Source: Diphasiastrum complanatum
Taxonomy: Eukaryota; Streptophyta; Lycopodiopsida; Lycopodiales; Lycopodiaceae
Direction: 5' to 3'
DNA: 64,000 nucleotides
NCBI GenBank assembly: GCA_029204225.1
Contig: CM055098.1
Location: forward strand, 50,523,134 to 50,587,133
Shown: positions 61,114-64,000 of the stretch, piece after piece
How positions within the stretch are numbered: position 1 is the first letter of the stretch
How the letters are laid out: the number at the start of each line of letters is the position of its first letter
Program-made: the position numbers and the translations under genes
The notes under the pieces: generated by a model
What the model was told of the DNA's origin: nothing
Databases searched by the model: none
Seen by the model: only the letters and a program-made list of their open reading frames with translations

Positions 61114-61201
61114 GTAACCCAAGGGAGTTGGCCAATTGGTTAGCTTGACATCCAAAGTTTCTTTGGTCTAAAGTTCGAGCCTTCCCTTGGAAACCAAGAA
61201 G
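61114..61201 (+). mobile_element. 88-bp tRNA-like retroposon (minimal SINE) with target duplications
   Basis: The insert has an A-box-like TTGGCCAATTGGTTAG (61129-61144) and a B-box-like AGTTCGAGCC (61173-61182), with AAGGGAG and TTCCCTT placed like acceptor-stem arms. It ends ACCAAGAAG. The perfect 15-bp direct repeat CATACCTGGATTGAG flanks it at 61099-61113 and 61202-61216. These are features of a tRNA-derived retroposon. The anticodon and T arms are imperfect, so it is not a functional tRNA gene. Confidence 0.7.
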
Positions 61202-61281
61202 CATACCTGGATTGAGACTGGGCTTTAGCGATGTCGCGTCGTTTTGTATTGCATTGTGTTGCTCAAGCAGGGACACGGTGA

Positions 61282-61385
<104 letters not shown>

Positions 61386-62896
61386 TTTGCTGTATTCAAT
61401 TTTTCTGCCACTACAAGCTTTGTTCAGGTAAGATTGGCCAAGTATACTACCAAGAAACGATTCTACAATGACCACAAAACGGGACCATTGTTGCAGCCTT
61501 ATGAATGTGTAGCATTCAGATGATTGTACAAATGTGTATAGCAGCCTTCTAAATGCAAGTTATAAAGAAAAGAAATGCAAGTTATTCTAAATCTGACCTG
61601 AAAGCCTTATAAAGGTCATGGATCACAAACACAAAACTACAATGCACCCAAATGCTGACACACGTAATAGGCAGTAAAAAGATGCAACACCATTTAGTAA
61701 GACATGAACCAGTCTGAAATAAAATGATTGTGCTTATCATACCTATATGCTGTTATTGAAAAGTCTATCAAATGCTTCTTTGGCACCATGGAGATTGATT
61801 CAAGCAAATATCCTCCAATTGTGTTGTCAGGAAGGATGCAACCTTCTTGCACAAGTCCAACCAGAATGCTAAAAATTTTATCATGTCACAAAGTTTTCCT
61901 TCTAATCTTAGTAGTCCAGGATAAACTTGAAGAACACAACGGTTTAATCAACACTAGGGTCTTCATTCAGACAACTTTATTCACAGTTTCTTGAAAATTA
62001 CCCTTTGCAATATTTAAGCAGTTTATATAGGGATTCGTTTAGCTTATGCTTATATTCCTGCTTAGTATAATTTCCAGAGAGATGTGTGCAGATTAGTGCA
62101 TTTTGGGGTGCGTAGGAGGCACCAAAAACCTGTTCGTGCATTTTGAAGTGGTTTTCATTAGTCTTTTGGAAGGGCATGATTGCATGGACTTGAAAAAAAG
62201 TACTCAGAGTTCTAGTGAATCCTTAGTATCATCTGCAGATAAACTGCAAACTCCATTTTCCAATCAAAGAATTGATTTAGAAGGCCATGCTTTGCTCGCT
62301 TCTCCAAATAGGCCTATATAGAGTCATTTAAGTAGTATAATGTGTTGCATTTTTATGCTTATAGATGCAGATCAGTATGTATGGATGTATACACATACAT
62401 GCTTAAAGATGCAAAATATATAAAAGCCATCTCATTATGGGGCAGCTGCTACAAAGCGGTCCAACAACGCACGTCCTATTCAGATAATACACAGAGATTA
62501 GCTAATTCTAACTATCTGACATGATTCATGTCTACTATATTCATATTGACAGGCATTAGCAACAGGGACATCATCAAGTCTAAGAAAAAAAAAGGTTTGC
62601 TAATTCTCTGCTGCTTGACTAGAAAGCTAAATCGTAATGCTGATAAGCCACCTTTATTGACCCTGTTCTACATTTTAGATTCTAAGATCATGCCAATTAA
62701 GTAACCTGCCTCACAGACACAGCACAAGTCCCTTTGAAACATTTGAAGTGTGTGAACATATTATTGATGTTGTGTTTGAAGAGATTAGAGTTTCGGTGGC
62801 TGCATGGAGTTTCTTTGTGCATGAAAGTGTTTACCAAATCTGTTCTGAGGAACCTGCTATACAAATGTTCTATCACATTCAAGAGAGGGAATTAAC
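61386..62896. other. Intergenic or intronic; unassigned coding-like stretches
   Basis: 62103-62321 (+) reads MDLKKSTQSSSESLVSSADK then LQTPFSNQRIDLEGHALLAS, and 62400-62521 reads ISLWGSCYKAVQQRTSYSDN. Both look coding in composition, but I recognise neither. Confidence 0.3.
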
Positions 62897-63575
62897 CTAT
62901 TGGATGAGACTTCCCATTCCTTGAGGTGCCCAGTTGTAAGTGTTATTTGGATCATTATTGAAATCTTGGTCCAGGTTTGTGTTGTTGCTTAACCAATTGC
63001 CAAAGCCATAGTCCAGGTAGAACCAATAGACATTGCTGGCAATGACACGATAGCCATTCTGAACTAAGGACTTGGATTTTTCTGAACCGCCGTCCCAATT
63101 TTTAAGAATGGTAGAACTGGGAGGCAGTAGGGATGGATCCAATTTTGCCTCAATTGATGTTATTACGTCCGCCCAGTACACAGTTGCGTTGATAAACCTA
63201 CAAGACAATCATAAATCATGAACAAAGATGATCAATTTATCATTACATAATTATTACTTTAGTTATGTCAAATTTCAGCTGTATTAAGGTCTCAGTATCC
63301 TGCAAGTATGTGGTGAATGGAAGTAAGTGAATCACATTTACAATGTCAACAAAAATGCCTCAATCATCAGATGTTTTATTATAATTCAATGTAGTCCTTA
63401 AAAACGAATTGCTGCCCAACACATGTCATAGCTATACGTCTCATCAAAAGTTGACCTAGGGAAAGTGGATTAACTTATAGAGAGATTTGGAAGGAAACAT
63501 TTACTTGGTCAAGACTTCATCCATTGTATGGTTCTCCTTCAGAAATTTTTGAATGTCTGTGTCATTCTTCCCGCA
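62897..63575 (-). CDS. GH20 beta-N-acetylhexosaminidase, two 3'-ward exons (partial)
   Basis: Exons are 63575-63505 and 63197-62897. Exon 1 has a CTTTACAG acceptor, reads KNDTDIQKFLKENHTMDEVL and ends two bases into a codon at GTAAATG. Exon 2 follows CTTGTAG, restores the frame, and reads FINATVYWADVITSIEAKLD, ILKNWDGGSEKSKSLVQNGY, RVIASNVYWFYLDYGFGNWL and SNNTNLDQDFNNDPNNTYNW. Tyr-Leu-Asp in WFYLDYG and the YW near VIT..W fit the C-terminal half of GH20 beta-hexosaminidases, which trim terminal GlcNAc from N-glycans. After NNTYNW the usual (C)xPxKTW block is missing and APQGMGSLIQ ends at a stop, so the tail looks truncated. Upstream exons with the catalytic Asp-Glu are not seen; Helitron-like sequence lies there. 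Confidence 0.7.
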
Positions 63576-63759
63576 CTGTAAAGTATTATTGCTTACGGTC
63601 TGAACAAAGTGAACAAACTGCAAACCACAGTGCAAGGGTCTTGCCTACGGCTACATACAGTTTGAACGAAGGCATAGGGATCGTCTTTAGGCAGCATAAG
63701 GACCGTCACATATGGACCCCATTTAGGTCGCACAGGGACCACCGCCACCTAGATCGGAA

Positions 63760-63855
63760 AATCAACATCCGTCAACGACATATTGAATTTCCAAATCATC
63801 GGCCACTACCTAGATCGGTCGCCATTGCCCGTCAACGACGGGCACTCTTTACTAG
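63760..63855 (+). mobile_element. Helitron-like 3' terminus (canonical)
   Basis: GCCCGTCAACGACGGGC (63827-63843) forms a 7-bp perfect hairpin with an AAC loop. Then come eight bases (ACTCTTTA), CTAG (63852-63855), a T, and a TA tract. This is the standard Helitron 3' end inserted between A and T. The preceding CCAAATCATCGGCC..CTAGATCGGTCGCCATT matches the cluster at 10410-10450. Confidence 0.75.
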
Positions 63856-63856
63856 T

Positions 63857-64000
63857 ATATATATATATATATCTATATATATATATTTAAACTTATGTAC
63901 AGTTTTGCGCATGTGTATGGGTGCACCCATGCATCCTCCTCCCCTCACCCATGCATGAGCTTTTTCTAACTAAAAAACTTGGGGAGGAAGATGCATGTAT
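63857..64000. repeat. (TA)n and half of the ATGCAT-rich foldback element
   Basis: A TA tract followed by TTTAAACTTATGTACAGTTT + TGCGCATGTGTATGGGTGCA and CCCATGCATCCTCCTCC, the same as the right arm at 60655-60715. It runs off the window. Confidence 0.75.

Noticed and set aside
61114-61201. Functional tRNA gene
   Set aside because: A- and B-box-like motifs exist, but the anticodon loop lacks the usual T before the anticodon and the T arm pairs poorly. The flanking duplications point to a retroposon.

Overview
This is plant nuclear DNA, very probably from an angiosperm chromosome region dense in repeats. The evidence is a ZIP metal-transporter gene with plant-type introns, exon-level matches to plant families (COBRA-like, plastid-type adenylate kinase, GH20 hexosaminidase, alpha-tubulin, BRR2), Copia and Gypsy LTR retrotransposons with tRNA-Met and GGCGCC-type primer sites, a CACTA transposase remnant, Helitron-like termini and many long (CT)n/(GA)n and (TA)n tracts. 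The species cannot be named from the sequence. I see no operons, CRISPR arrays, rRNA genes or functional tRNA genes.

Layout. 1-1533: a Copia element on the minus strand (LTR, primer site, gag), whose gag is interrupted by another LTR (1-169). 2471-5474: a decayed Gypsy gag and a truncated LTR. 6598-8400: telomere-like and dinucleotide repeats, then fragments of BRR2 and alpha-tubulin genes. 8518-10380: first copy of a long duplicated block with paired (CT)n and (GA)n tracts and an 18-bp-type minisatellite. 10381-10690: a cluster of Helitron-like ends. 11385-12605: a ~361-bp satellite. 15146-16551: the one intact gene, a ZIP transporter (minus strand, three coding exons). 18720-19400: Gypsy integrase debris. 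22340-23273: an unrecognised pseudogene. 26232-31582: two decayed Copia elements head to tail. 31585-38990: dispersed and tandem repeats, a foldback MITE and a COBRA-like exon fragment. 39082-41345: second copy of the duplicated block.

42665-50932 is a clear nest. A Gypsy element (LTR 42665-43485, primer site at 43487, palindrome-rich leader, gag) is split by a complete, young, non-autonomous LTR element at 44722-50022. That element has 832-bp LTRs, an AGATC target duplication and an unfamiliar 368-residue ORF, but no reverse transcriptase or integrase. The Gypsy gag then runs into a truncated CACTA transposase (50933-53650). 53660-56975 holds compound microsatellites, a reverse-oriented Helitron-like end, more of the 361-bp satellite and a dispersed repeat. 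57000-64000 carries an adenylate-kinase P-loop exon, an 88-bp tRNA-like retroposon with 15-bp target duplications, two correctly phased GH20 exons and a canonical Helitron-like 3' terminus at 63855.

Most of the window is therefore layered mobile DNA. Only the ZIP gene looks functional. The GH20 and adenylate-kinase exons could belong to real genes extending through introns or beyond the window, or could be captured fragments.
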